DNA from: Paraburkholderia sp. UYCP14C
GTDB taxonomy: Bacteria > Pseudomonadota > Gammaproteobacteria > Burkholderiales > Burkholderiaceae
Length of the DNA stretch: 64,000 nt
Assembly: GCF_004197395.1 (NCBI RefSeq)
Contig: NZ_SELS01000021.1
Coordinates: 1 to 64,000 of the forward strand
Reading direction: 5' to 3'
The position numbers were made by a program, and so were the translations under genes. Every line of letters begins with the position of its first letter. Position 1 is the stretch's first letter. The notes below the pieces were generated by a model. It was given only the letters and a program-made list of their open reading frames with translations. It did no database searches and was not told where the DNA came from. Shown piece after piece: positions 10,899 to 19,333 of the stretch.

Positions 10899-11498
10899 AT
10901 GATCCACGAAACGATCGTCACCACGGCAGCGTGCGATGGCCGTCCTCATATCGCGCCGATGGGCGCGCGCTACGAGGGTGAGCGCATCATCCTTTCGCCT
11001 TTCCGTCCGTCGGTCACGCTCGATAACATCGTCGCGACGCGCGCGGCCGTGCTGAATTTCACCACCGACGTGCGTATCTTCGCCGGCTGCGTCACGCACT
11101 GCGCGACCGATTGGCCGACCGTGGCCGCGTGCCGAGTCGCGAGCGTGCGTCTGGCCGAATCGCTGGCCCATGCCGAGCTCGAACTTGATGAACTGCGCGA
11201 CCACGCCGAGCGCCCCGTGCTGGTGATGAAATGCGTGCACCGCGAAAACCACGCGCCGTTCCTGGGCTTCAACCGCGCGCAGTCGGCGGTCGTGGAAGGC
11301 GCGATTCTGGTGAGCCGGCTCTTTATGCTGCCGGCCGACAAGGTGGATCGTGAATTAGCGTATCTGCAGATCGCGATCGACAAAACCGCCGGCGAGGACG
11401 AGCGCACCGCATGGGACTGGCTCGTCGCCGCGATCGCGCGACATCGCGCGAGCCTGGAAGGGGCGGCCGATTACGCCGCCGCTTCCGCCCATCACTGA
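10899..11498 (+). CDS. DUF447-family protein of the H4MPT/methylofuran gene set
   Basis: The 199-residue product starts MIHETIVTTAACDGRPHIAP and continues with the split-barrel pattern GARYEGERIILSPFRPSVTLDNI, related to flavin-binding split barrels. Homologs occur with C1-transfer genes in methylotrophs and in methanogens; the reaction is not established. It follows pqqA and is 24 bases ahead of the mfnB homolog in the same direction, so a role in cofactor synthesis is likely by context. No strong ribosome site is visible. Function beyond the family name is unknown. Confidence 0.75.
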   Translation: MIHETIVTTAACDGRPHIAPMGARYEGERIILSPFRPSVTLDNIVATRAAVLNFTTDVRIFAGCVTHCATDWPTVAACRVASVRLAESLAHAELELDELRDHAERPVLVMKCVHRENHAPFLGFNRAQSAVVEGAILVSRLFMLPADKVDRELAYLQIAIDKTAGEDERTAWDWLVAAIARHRASLEGAADYAAASAHH

Positions 11499-11522
11499 AA
11501 CCGTTTCTCGCGGAGAACCCCG

Positions 11523-12266
11523 ATGACCGCATTGCTCGCGAGCGTCCGCTCGGATGACGAAGCATTCGACGCCGCACGCGCCGGCGCCGAGCTGATCGAC
11601 CTCAAGGAGCCGAACGACGGCGCGCTCGGCGGCCTGCCGATCGGCGCCATTACGAACATCGCGCGCCAGCTGCGCGCGCGCTACCCGGTCAAGCCAATCA
11701 GCGCGGCGATCGGCGACTTGCCGGCCGACGCGTTCGACGAGATCGCCGCGCGCGTGATCGACGTCAGCGACGCCGGGGTCGACTATGTGAAGGTCGGCAT
11801 CGCGCGCGGACCGGCCGCGCGCCGCTGTATCGAGCAGCTCGCGAGTCTGCCGGCCACCGTCGTGCCGGTGCTGCTGTGCGACGGCGGCATGGACGACGAA
11901 CTGGTCAGCCACACCGCGGCGCTCGGCTTTGCCGGCCTGATGTTCGACACCGCGAGCAAGGACGGCGGCACGCTGTTCGACCACGTCGATGCCGAATCGC
12001 TCGGGCGCTGGTTGCGGCTCGCGCGCCAGCGCGGCGCGATGGTGGGCATCGCGGGCTCGCTAGGCTGGGCGCAGCTGCCGCAGATCCGCGCGCTGGCGCC
12101 CGACGTGGCCGGTTTTCGCACCGCGCTGTGCGCCGACGGGCGCCGCTCGCGGCTCGATCCCGAACGCGTCGCGCAATGGGCGAGCGCGTTGCATCGGCCG
12201 GCCGGAGACCTTCGCGTCGACGGCGGCGCGCCGTTGCCGGGCTCGACGAACGCGACGCGGCTCTAG
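11523..12266 (+). CDS. mfnB: (5-formylfuran-3-yl)methyl phosphate synthase homolog
   Basis: MfnB makes the furan ring precursor of methanofuran from two glyceraldehyde 3-phosphates. The 247-residue TIM barrel shows the family start LLASVRSDDEAFDAARAGAE, then LIDLKEPNDGALGGL with the catalytic Lys region, and GVDYVKVGI, LLCDGGMDD and FDTASKDGGTLFDHV. A GGAGAA ribosome site precedes the ATG. The gene is convergent with the mfnE homolog, with only 14 bases between their stops. In this bacterium the product would be a methylofuran-type cofactor that works with the Fhc complex. Confidence 0.88.
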   Translation: MTALLASVRSDDEAFDAARAGAELIDLKEPNDGALGGLPIGAITNIARQLRARYPVKPISAAIGDLPADAFDEIAARVIDVSDAGVDYVKVGIARGPAARRCIEQLASLPATVVPVLLCDGGMDDELVSHTAALGFAGLMFDTASKDGGTLFDHVDAESLGRWLRLARQRGAMVGIAGSLGWAQLPQIRALAPDVAGFRTALCADGRRSRLDPERVAQWASALHRPAGDLRVDGGAPLPGSTNATRL

Positions 12267-12280
12267 GCTTTAGCCATCGA

Positions 12281-12871
12281 TCACATCACCGGAATATTCA
12301 GCAAACGGTCGCGCATCAGCGCGACGTTGCTCTTGTCGAGCAGTTCGACCACATAATTCGCATCGCTCACGTAGTCGACGAACTTGCGGTCGACCACCCC
12401 CGACGCGGCCAGCGTTTCGAGCGGATCGTCGGCGGCGATCGGACAGGATTTGACGACCACCAGCCGCTCCGCGTTGAGCATCGTCGATAGCCAGGCGGCG
12501 AGGCTGTCCGAGGTCGTGTCCCAGTTGCTCATCGCGTCGGGCGTATCGCGCATCAGCGCGGTCGGCACCCACACGGCGACATGACCATCGCGCAACGTGC
12601 GGCGAATCTTCGCCTCGCTCGACGCGATCACCAATTCGGGCGAGACGCCCTGCATCAGCAGCGCGTATTGCGTCATCGCGAGCAGACACATGTTGTGCGC
12701 GGCCAGATCGTCGAAGTTCCACTCGCCCTGGTACTGGCGCACCTTGTCCGCGAAATCGCCGCCGCCGGGCACGATCACGACGCGTCCGCCGCCGACTTCG
12801 CATAGCTCGCTGAGCCAGTGGCGCAGTGCCGGGTCGTGACTCAGGCTGCCTCCGATCTTGACCACCCACAT
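12281..12871 (-). CDS. mfnE: Amino-acid-kinase-family protein, MfnE-like
   Basis: The archaeal MfnE phosphorylates the aminomethylfuran phosphate to a diphosphate during methanofuran synthesis. The 196-residue protein opens MWVVKIGGSLSHDPALRHW, the lysine and glycine loop of amino-acid kinases, followed by VIVPGGGDFADKVR. Later segments are SNWDTTSDSLAAWL and VVVKSCPIAA, which bind the acceptor and nucleotide. The start at 12871 has a GAGGG site eight bases upstream. It is the last of a minus-strand group with the mfnF and mfnD homologs, after a 160-base gap. The symbol rests on family and context, since amino-acid kinases are diverse. Confidence 0.75.
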   Translation of the reverse strand: MWVVKIGGSLSHDPALRHWLSELCEVGGGRVVIVPGGGDFADKVRQYQGEWNFDDLAAHNMCLLAMTQYALLMQGVSPELVIASSEAKIRRTLRDGHVAVWVPTALMRDTPDAMSNWDTTSDSLAAWLSTMLNAERLVVVKSCPIAADDPLETLAASGVVDRKFVDYVSDANYVVELLDKSNVALMRDRLLNIPVM

Positions 12872-13032
12872 GACAGTTGCCCTCGCGTCCAGTTGAGTGC
12901 CCGGCCGGGTCGCGTCGTTGCGCAACCGTGTTCATCACCGAATTTGTCCCGCTCGTCCAATCGTCGCCACTCTGCCTCTTTGCGCTACCGGTGCGCTGGC
13001 GCGCCACGTCTTCGGGCGGCACGCCTGTCAAT

Positions 13033-14142
13033 TCATGCCGCGCGCGCGGCGACGCCACGAACGCCTCGCCGCTGCGCTGCCGGTTCGCGCGCCGCCAGCA
13101 GCGCGACAGCCACGCTCGGCGCGCAGGTCGCCGCCCATGCCGCGCAAGCATCGGGCACGCCCGCCAACGCGCCGAAGTCGATATAGCCGCGCGCCTCGTC
13201 GCGCGCCAGGGCGGCGACGAGGAACCGGCCGCAGCCGGCGCCCACCAGCGGCGCGGCTACGAGCGCCGGCTGCGCGGCAACCACCCGCATCAGATTCGCG
13301 CCGATTTCGCGCAGCTGCAGCGCGCGCCAGCGCTGCGCAAACTGCAGCCATTCGAGGTCCGACGCGTCGCGCGCATCGTGCCCGATCATCCGCGCGAGCC
13401 GCACGCGGCTCGCCGCCGGCGTCTTCGGCCCCTGGTCGGCACTCGGCTGCACGTCGTGCAGCGGGTCCAGTTCGCCCGTCAGCCGGTAGACGTCGGCGGT
13501 CGTCGCAAACCATTCGTTCATCACGTTGAGCTTGGCGCCGCCGAATTCGATCCGATGCGCGACGCCGCACAACGGCGTACGCACGACGCCGTGATACACG
13601 AGCTCGCCGCTCGCGAGCCGGCCCGCATCCGTCGCGGCACGCGCGACGACGCGGCCGTCGACGATCGGAATGATGTCGGTGGTGGTGCTGCCGATGTCGA
13701 CGAGCAACGCGTTCGCCATGCACGTGGCGACCCAATTCGCGGTCGCGAGCCAGTTCGCCGACGCGACGTGACGCCAGCCGGCCGCGCAATCGTCGGCGGC
13801 GAGCCAGCCGGCGTCGCCGGCATAGAAACGCAGTGATGAACCGAGCCGCTGCGCGAGCGCGGCCACGATCGCGCGCACGCCTTCGGCGCGATCCGCGAAC
13901 AGATCGACCATTTCGCCGGTCATCGTCACCGCATGCTGCGCGGCGTCCGTGCGGGCCTGCGGCCAGCGCTCGAAAACGAGGTCGATCGTGCGATGCAGAT
14001 GATCGAGTCCCTGCCACAGCGGACACGGCCATTGCACGACGTCGAGCACGGCGCCGCCGCCGTCGACCAGCGACACCTTCACATGCGCGCCGCCGACGTC
14101 CCAGCCGAACCGCGCCGCCGGGCTCGAACGGGCGGGGCTCAA
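13033..14142 (-). CDS. mfnF: Hydantoinase/oxoprolinase-like protein, MfnF homolog
   Basis: This ASKHA-fold protein carries the phosphate-binding glycine motifs FGWDVGGAHVKVSLVD near the N terminus and LLVDIGSTTTDIIPI near residue 150. The family includes MfnF, which joins the aminomethylfuran diphosphate to the tyramine-glutamate part of methanofuran. It is annotated in methylotrophs as an H4MPT-linked C1-transfer protein. The likely start is a TTG at 14142 that overlaps the mfnD stop (TTGA). The pair are translationally coupled on the minus strand. Confidence 0.78.
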   Translation of the reverse strand: MSPARSSPAARFGWDVGGAHVKVSLVDGGGAVLDVVQWPCPLWQGLDHLHRTIDLVFERWPQARTDAAQHAVTMTGEMVDLFADRAEGVRAIVAALAQRLGSSLRFYAGDAGWLAADDCAAGWRHVASANWLATANWVATCMANALLVDIGSTTTDIIPIVDGRVVARAATDAGRLASGELVYHGVVRTPLCGVAHRIEFGGAKLNVMNEWFATTADVYRLTGELDPLHDVQPSADQGPKTPAASRVRLARMIGHDARDASDLEWLQFAQRWRALQLREIGANLMRVVAAQPALVAAPLVGAGCGRFLVAALARDEARGYIDFGALAGVPDACAAWAATCAPSVAVALLAAREPAAQRRGVRGVAARAA

Positions 14143-15206
14143 GGGCGCACCTCGAGCGTCGGCGAAGTGGCGCGTGGCGCGCCGCAGCGCTCGATGCGCA
14201 CGCCATGCGCGGCCAGCAGCGCGCGCGTCAGGCCGCTGCCGCGCGCCGCCGACAGCCCCGCATAAGCGACCGTCAAACGTGGATTGACTTCAATCACGAC
14301 CGGGCCGCGTTGCGGATGCCATACGACGTCGATGCCGACGAAGCCGCGCAAACCCGGGATCGAGCGCGCGACGCGATGCGCGAGCGTGTCGAGCGCGCGG
14401 CCCATGTCGCTGTGCTGGTCGATCTGATCGACCAGCACGCCGTCGAACTCGACGATCCGCGCAACCTCACCCGACGCGTCGCCGCCACTCAGCCCGATCT
14501 GCTGACGGTTGATGCTGAGGAGCTTGGTGGCGTCGCCACGGCAGATCAGCGACAGGCTCAACGGCTCGCCGTCCACCCACGCCTGCAGCACCGGATTGCG
14601 CCCGGCCGCCGCGCGCGCGTCGTATTCGGCGCAGGCATCGGCGAAGCGCCCGTACACGATCGTGTCGAGACCGCCCGCGCCGTCGTCCGGTTTGACGACC
14701 CAGCGGCCTGCATGCTGCGCCGCGTGTTGCGCCGCGCGTTCCACTGTCGTATCGCCCGGTTCCAGCGCCGGCGTCGTCGCAATCCCGTGCGCGGCAAGAC
14801 ACGCGGCGGTCGCGCTCTTGCTCGACGCGACGCGGATCGCCTCCTTCGCGCAGCCGAGCCAGCGCGCGGTGCCGACCGCATCGTGAAAGCGCAGCAGCAG
14901 GCCGTCGCATTCCGGCGCGACGATCCACGCGTAATCGTGCTGGCGCGCCGCGCGCGCGACGAAGGCCGTCATCGATTCGCCGGGTGCGGCCATACAATGA
15001 GCGGCGCCCGCCTCTGGCGTTTCGAAGCGCGAGGTCGCGAAGCTCACGTGCACGCCGTCGAGTTCACGCAGCGCGGCGACCAGCGCGTCGCGCATCACGC
15101 GTCCTTCGACGATCAGCGCGCTCAAATCGGCGAGACTGCCCGCGGCGGCGAGCTCGGGGTCGATGCCCCCGCCGGTGAGATACTCGTAGACAAAGATCTT
15201 GGTCAA
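14139..15206 (-). CDS. mfnD: ATP-grasp ligase, MfnD-like
   Basis: MfnD ligates glutamate to tyramine in methanogens; the bacterial methylofuran has tyrosine and a polyglutamate tail, so this enzyme probably adds glutamate to a tyrosine-type acceptor. The 355 residues start TKIFVYEYLTGGGIDPELA and contain GRWVVKPDDGAGGLDTIVY (ATP-binding loop), the LRGFVGIDVVWH strand, and VIEVNPRLTVAYAGLS with metal-binding Glu and Asn. The start is a TTG at 15206, with AGGGG nine bases upstream. Only 14 bases separate it from the divergent HisA-like gene. Confidence 0.78.
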   Translation of the reverse strand: MTKIFVYEYLTGGGIDPELAAAGSLADLSALIVEGRVMRDALVAALRELDGVHVSFATSRFETPEAGAAHCMAAPGESMTAFVARAARQHDYAWIVAPECDGLLLRFHDAVGTARWLGCAKEAIRVASSKSATAACLAAHGIATTPALEPGDTTVERAAQHAAQHAGRWVVKPDDGAGGLDTIVYGRFADACAEYDARAAAGRNPVLQAWVDGEPLSLSLICRGDATKLLSINRQQIGLSGGDASGEVARIVEFDGVLVDQIDQHSDMGRALDTLAHRVARSIPGLRGFVGIDVVWHPQRGPVVIEVNPRLTVAYAGLSAARGSGLTRALLAAHGVRIERCGAPRATSPTLEVRP

Positions 15207-15220
15207 AGGAAAGCGCCCCT

Positions 15221-15970
15221 ATGCAGGTGATACCTGTTCTCGATCTGCTCGACGGTCAGGTCGTGCGCGCGGTGCGCGGCGAGCGGAGCGCCTATCGGCC
15301 CATCCAGTCCCGCCTCGTCGCGACGAGCGACCCACTTGCCACCGCCCGCGCGCTGCTCGAAGCCAGCGGCGCACGCACGCTCTATATCGCCGATCTCGGC
15401 GCCATCCTGCAGCGCGGCGCGCATGCGTCGACGCTCGCCGCGTTGCGCGTCGCGCTGCCCGGCATCGAGCTATGGCTCGACGCGGGCTTTGCGGACTACG
15501 CGTCGATGCGCGCGCTGTTCGAGCGCATCGACCACGCTGTTGCCCAGCACGACCACCCTGCTGCCGCTTCTCACCTCGCGAACCTCGTGCCGGTCTTCGG
15601 CTCGGAGACGCTGCGCGACCTCCACGCGCTGCACGCGGCTCAGCGCGCCGGCCTCGCGCCGATCCTGTCGCTCGATCATCGCGCGGGCGAACTGCTCGCC
15701 GCGACCGCACTCGATCGCTCGTCGGCGTGGTGGCCGTCGCGCGTGATCGCGATGACGCTCGATCAGGTCGGCAGCTATGCCGGACCCGATCTCGCGACGT
15801 TCGAACGCCTGCGCGCGCAAGCCGGCGCACACACCACGCTGATCGGCGCGGGCGGCATCCGCAATCGCGACGATCTGGCCGCCGCGGCCGCCACTGGCGC
15901 AAGCGCATGGCTGGTGGCGTCCGCGCTGCACGATCGGCAGATCGACTGCGCGCATTCCGATTCCGCGTAG
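15221..15970 (+). CDS. HisA/HisF-like TIM barrel of the C1-cofactor gene set
   Basis: The 249-residue protein resembles phosphoribosylformimino-AICAR isomerase (HisA). It starts MQVIPVLDLLDGQVVRAVRG, with Asp8 where HisA has a catalytic Asp. It has a second Asp in PILSLDHRAGEL, and ends with the phosphate-binding GAGGIRNRDDLAAA and ASAWLVASAL. A true hisA normally sits in a his operon, but no his gene is here. Its neighbours are methylofuran and Fhc genes, and similar HisA-like genes accompany H4MPT genes in methylotrophs. The substrate is unknown; a sugar-phosphate rearrangement in cofactor synthesis is an inference. Confidence 0.72.
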   Translation: MQVIPVLDLLDGQVVRAVRGERSAYRPIQSRLVATSDPLATARALLEASGARTLYIADLGAILQRGAHASTLAALRVALPGIELWLDAGFADYASMRALFERIDHAVAQHDHPAAASHLANLVPVFGSETLRDLHALHAAQRAGLAPILSLDHRAGELLAATALDRSSAWWPSRVIAMTLDQVGSYAGPDLATFERLRAQAGAHTTLIGAGGIRNRDDLAAAAATGASAWLVASALHDRQIDCAHSDSA

Positions 15971-16264
15971 GCCTTCCATACAATTTCCATGCCATGCTCC
16001 GTGACAGCGCTGTCAGTAAACGGAACACAAGCCGGACAGTTTGCGTGTGACACTCTGCTCCAGAACGGCACACATTTTGTATGGCGCAGCAGAGCTTTGA
16101 ACACGCGCGCCGACGCACGATCGGGCACGCTTGCCGCATGCGCGTCGCGCGTATTCATCCGCTGAACGCAAAGCAGCACGACCGTACGCGCGGCTCGCTT
16201 CAGCGGGGTACCTGCCAGCCGACGCGTGGTCGAAAATCGGCATGGAGCTTGCTAAACCTGCCCC
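15971..16264 (+). promoter_or_regulatory. Leader/promoter region of fhcBADC with a 14-bp palindrome
   Basis: This 294-base gap precedes the fhc operon. It contains the perfect palindrome TGACAGCGCTGTCA at 16002-16015, close to the end of the HisA-like gene. The palindrome could be an operator for the fhc promoter or the stem of a short terminator; no T-run follows. No gene is apparent. The segment is more AT-rich around 15975-16085 than its surroundings. Confidence 0.5.
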
Positions 16265-17632
16265 ATGCACAGCCCCTCCATCGATCCTTCGCCCCCGAGC
16301 CCTAGCGCCACGCGCGCCGCGGCGCTGACACGCGACTGGATCTGTCCGTTCTGCCCTCTGCTGTGCGACGACCTGGTCGCGGCTTGCCACGACGACGGCA
16401 CGCTCGATGTACCGGACACCGAATGTTCGCGGCTCGCTAACGCGCTCGCCCATTACCGCGCGACGGACGCGCAATGCGGATGCGTGGTCGACGGCAACGA
16501 AGTGGACCTCGATGCCGCGCTGGCGAGCGCCGCGCGGTTGCTTGCGAACGCGCGCCGCCCGCTATTCGGCGGCCTCGCCACCGACGTCGCCGGCGCCCGC
16601 GCGCTGTATCCGCTCGCCGCCGCCTGCGGTGCGATCCTCGATCATCTGCACGGCGATGCGCTGACACCCGCGACGCTCGCGTTGCAGGATCGCGGCTCGC
16701 TCTTCACGACGCTTTCCGAAGTGCGCGCGCGCGCCGACCTGCTGGTGTTTTTCGGCTGTCAGCCATCGCGGCGCTACCCGCGCTTTTTCACGCGCGCGCT
16801 GGCGGGCACCGAACTCGCGCGCGAGCTGGTCTTCATCGGCTGCGAAGCGGACCCGGCCGCGGCCGGCCTCGCTCAAACGCGCGTCGGCACGCTGCTGGCG
16901 GATGCCGATCCGTACGACACGCTCGCGCTGTGGTCGGCGCTCGCCGAAGGACGTGACGCGGCCGCGCTGAGCCACGGCGCCGACGCGGCAACCGCACTCG
17001 CGTCATTGCAAGACCGCATCGCCAAAGCGCACTACACGGTGGTCGTCTACGAACCGGCCGCACTGCCGTCCCCGCATGCGGCGCTGCTGATCGAAGCGTT
17101 GAACCGGATCGTCAAGGCCGCGAATCGCAAGACGCGCGCGGCGTGCCTCCCACTCGGCGGCGACGACGGCGCGTTGACGGCCAATCAGACCGTCACGTGG
17201 CTGTCCGGCTTGCCGCTGCGCACGCGCGTGTCGATGCCCGCGCGCGTCACCGGCAGCGCGCCGCTCGATCACGATCCGTACCGCTATCGCACGGCGCGCC
17301 TCCTCGCCGAACGCGAAGTCGACGCGCTGCTATGGATCGCGAGCTTTGCACCGCAAGCGTGGCCCGCGTCGCTCGATCCCGCCCTTCCGCTGATCGTGCT
17401 CGGCCATCCGGCGCTCGCGGAGGCCGCCAGGGCGCGTGGCGCGAACACCGTGTTCGTGCCGGTCGCGACGCCGGGCATCGATAGCGGCGGCCATCTGTTT
17501 CGCGTCGACGGGACGGTCGTGATGCCGCTCACCGCTGCGCGTGGTGCTGCGCTGGAGCCGGTGGCGTCGATTGCCGCGAAGCTTAACGAGCGACTGAGCG
17601 ACCTACTGAATTCGCGCGAGGACCAGCCATGA
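16265..17632 (+). CDS. fhcB: Formyltransferase/hydrolase complex subunit B
   Basis: FhcB is related to the tungsten/molybdenum subunit of formylmethanofuran dehydrogenase. In bacteria the Fhc complex moves a formyl group from H4MPT to a methylofuran and hydrolyses it to formate, without redox chemistry. The 455 residues keep the iron-sulfur Cys pattern near the N terminus (Cys27, Cys30, Cys34 and probably Cys54). The segment aligned by eye with the metal-ligand Cys of archaeal FwdB reads GAILDHLHGD at 122-131 and has no Cys, in line with loss of the metal cofactor. The stop overlaps the fhcA start. Confidence 0.9.
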   Translation: MHSPSIDPSPPSPSATRAAALTRDWICPFCPLLCDDLVAACHDDGTLDVPDTECSRLANALAHYRATDAQCGCVVDGNEVDLDAALASAARLLANARRPLFGGLATDVAGARALYPLAAACGAILDHLHGDALTPATLALQDRGSLFTTLSEVRARADLLVFFGCQPSRRYPRFFTRALAGTELARELVFIGCEADPAAAGLAQTRVGTLLADADPYDTLALWSALAEGRDAAALSHGADAATALASLQDRIAKAHYTVVVYEPAALPSPHAALLIEALNRIVKAANRKTRAACLPLGGDDGALTANQTVTWLSGLPLRTRVSMPARVTGSAPLDHDPYRYRTARLLAEREVDALLWIASFAPQAWPASLDPALPLIVLGHPALAEAARARGANTVFVPVATPGIDSGGHLFRVDGTVVMPLTAARGAALEPVASIAAKLNERLSDLLNSREDQP

Positions 17633-19323
17633 CCCTCGTCCGGCTCAAGGGCGGCACGCTGTTCGACCCTGCCAACAACGTCAACGGCGAGCGCCGCGAT
17701 CTGACGTTCCGCGACGGCCGCATCGTCGACGTGCCGGCGACCACGCCCGCCGATCGCGAGTACGACGCGACCGGCATGATCGTGATGGCGGGCGGCATCG
17801 ACCTGCATTCGCATATAGGCGGTGGCAAGACCAATCTGTCGCGGCTCTTGCTGCCCGAGGACCATCGAGCCGATGCGCCGGGCGAGGCCGCCTACGAAGC
17901 CGCGCGCGACGACAACGGCCGCTACCTGCGGCTGCCTTCATGCGGCGTCTGCACACCGGGCACGCTTGCGACCGGCTACCGCTACGCCGAAATGGGCTAC
18001 ACGGCCGCGTTCGAGCCGGCGATGATGCCGTCGAACGCGCGCCACACGCACCTTGAAATGGGCGACACGCCGATCATCGATCACGGCGCGTACGTGATGC
18101 TCGGCAACGACGAACTGTTCCTGCAAATGCTGGCCGCGCGCGACGACTTCGAACGTCTGCGCGACTACGTCGGCTGGACCATCGACGCGAGCAAGGCACT
18201 CGGCGTCAAGGTGGTGAACCCGGGCGGCATCTCGGCGTTCAAGTTCAACCAGCGCTCGCTCGACATCGACGAGGCGCACGCGCATTACGGCATCACGCCG
18301 CGCGACGTGTTGCGCACGCTGACGCACGCGCTGACCGAACTGCGCGTGCCGCATCCGCTGCACGTGCACACGAGCAACCTCGGCGTGCCCGGCAACCTCG
18401 CGTCGACGATCGCGACGATGGACGCCGCCGACGGTCTGCCGATCCATCTGACGCATATCCAGTTTCACAGCTATGGCACCGAGGGGCCGCGCAAGTTTTC
18501 GTCGGGCGCGCGGCAGATTGCCGAAGCCGTGAACGCGCGCTCGAACGTGTCGATCGACGTCGGCCAGATCATCTTCGGACAGACCGTCACAGCCTCGGGT
18601 GACACGATGATGCAGTTCCGCAACGCGCCGCTCGCGCGACCGCACAAGTGGGTGGTCGGCGACATCGAGTGCGACGCGGGCTGCGGCGTGGTGCCGTTCC
18701 GCTATCGCGAGCAGAGCTACGTGAACGCGCTGCAATGGATCATCGGCCTCGAAATTTTTCTGCTGGTCGACGACCCGTGGCGCGTCGCGATGACTACCGA
18801 TCACCCGAACGGCGGCCCGTTCACGAGCTATCCGCATCTGATCCGCCTGCTGATGGACAAGCCGTTTCGCGATGAGCAGCTTGCGAAGCTGCATCCCGAA
18901 GCGCAGGTCGCGAGCGCGCTGCCCGAACTCAAGCGCGAATTCTCGCTGTACGAGATCGCGATCATCACGCGCGCCGGTCCCGCGCGTCTGCTCGGTCTGC
19001 GCGATCGCGGCCACCTCGGCGCGGGCGCGGCGGCGGACATCGCCGTCTATCGCGACGAGCCGGACCGCGAGCGGATGTTCACGTCGCCGGCCTATGTGTT
19101 CAAGGACGGCGAGCTGGTCGCGCGCGACGGCACGCTGGTGGCGACGCCGACGGGCGGTATCCATTTCGTCGCGCCGGAGTTCGATCGCGGTGTCGAGAAA
19201 ATGCTGCGCGCGTATAGCGACGCGCATCTCGCGAGCAACTTCGCGCACGCCGCGATCAGCAACGACGAAGCCTGCCGCTGCTGCCGCGGCGGACGGCTGT
19301 TACCCGTCGAATGTCTAACCTGA
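17629..19323 (+). CDS. fhcA: Formyltransferase/hydrolase complex subunit A (amidohydrolase)
   Basis: FhcA hydrolyses the formyl-methylofuran to formate. It is a binuclear-metal amidohydrolase: His60 and His62 in GGIDLHSHIGG, a Lys in VKVVNPGGISAFKF, HVHTSNLG and LTHIQFHSYG, and Asp in TTDHPNGGPFTSYPH. The 564 residues match bacterial and archaeal A subunits in length, except for a Cys-rich tail with Cys549, Cys551, Cys552 and Cys562. It overlaps fhcB by four bases (ATGA) and precedes fhcD by ten. Formate made here would go to formate dehydrogenases outside the window. Confidence 0.95.
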   Translation: MTLVRLKGGTLFDPANNVNGERRDLTFRDGRIVDVPATTPADREYDATGMIVMAGGIDLHSHIGGGKTNLSRLLLPEDHRADAPGEAAYEAARDDNGRYLRLPSCGVCTPGTLATGYRYAEMGYTAAFEPAMMPSNARHTHLEMGDTPIIDHGAYVMLGNDELFLQMLAARDDFERLRDYVGWTIDASKALGVKVVNPGGISAFKFNQRSLDIDEAHAHYGITPRDVLRTLTHALTELRVPHPLHVHTSNLGVPGNLASTIATMDAADGLPIHLTHIQFHSYGTEGPRKFSSGARQIAEAVNARSNVSIDVGQIIFGQTVTASGDTMMQFRNAPLARPHKWVVGDIECDAGCGVVPFRYREQSYVNALQWIIGLEIFLLVDDPWRVAMTTDHPNGGPFTSYPHLIRLLMDKPFRDEQLAKLHPEAQVASALPELKREFSLYEIAIITRAGPARLLGLRDRGHLGAGAAADIAVYRDEPDRERMFTSPAYVFKDGELVARDGTLVATPTGGIHFVAPEFDRGVEKMLRAYSDAHLASNFAHAAISNDEACRCCRGGRLLPVECLT

Positions 19324-19333
19324 CGCGGCCACG

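Noticed and set aside
15221-15970. Calling the HisA-like gene hisA of histidine biosynthesis.
   Set aside because: No his genes are nearby, and the context is C1-cofactor synthesis. The family resemblance alone does not prove the histidine reaction.
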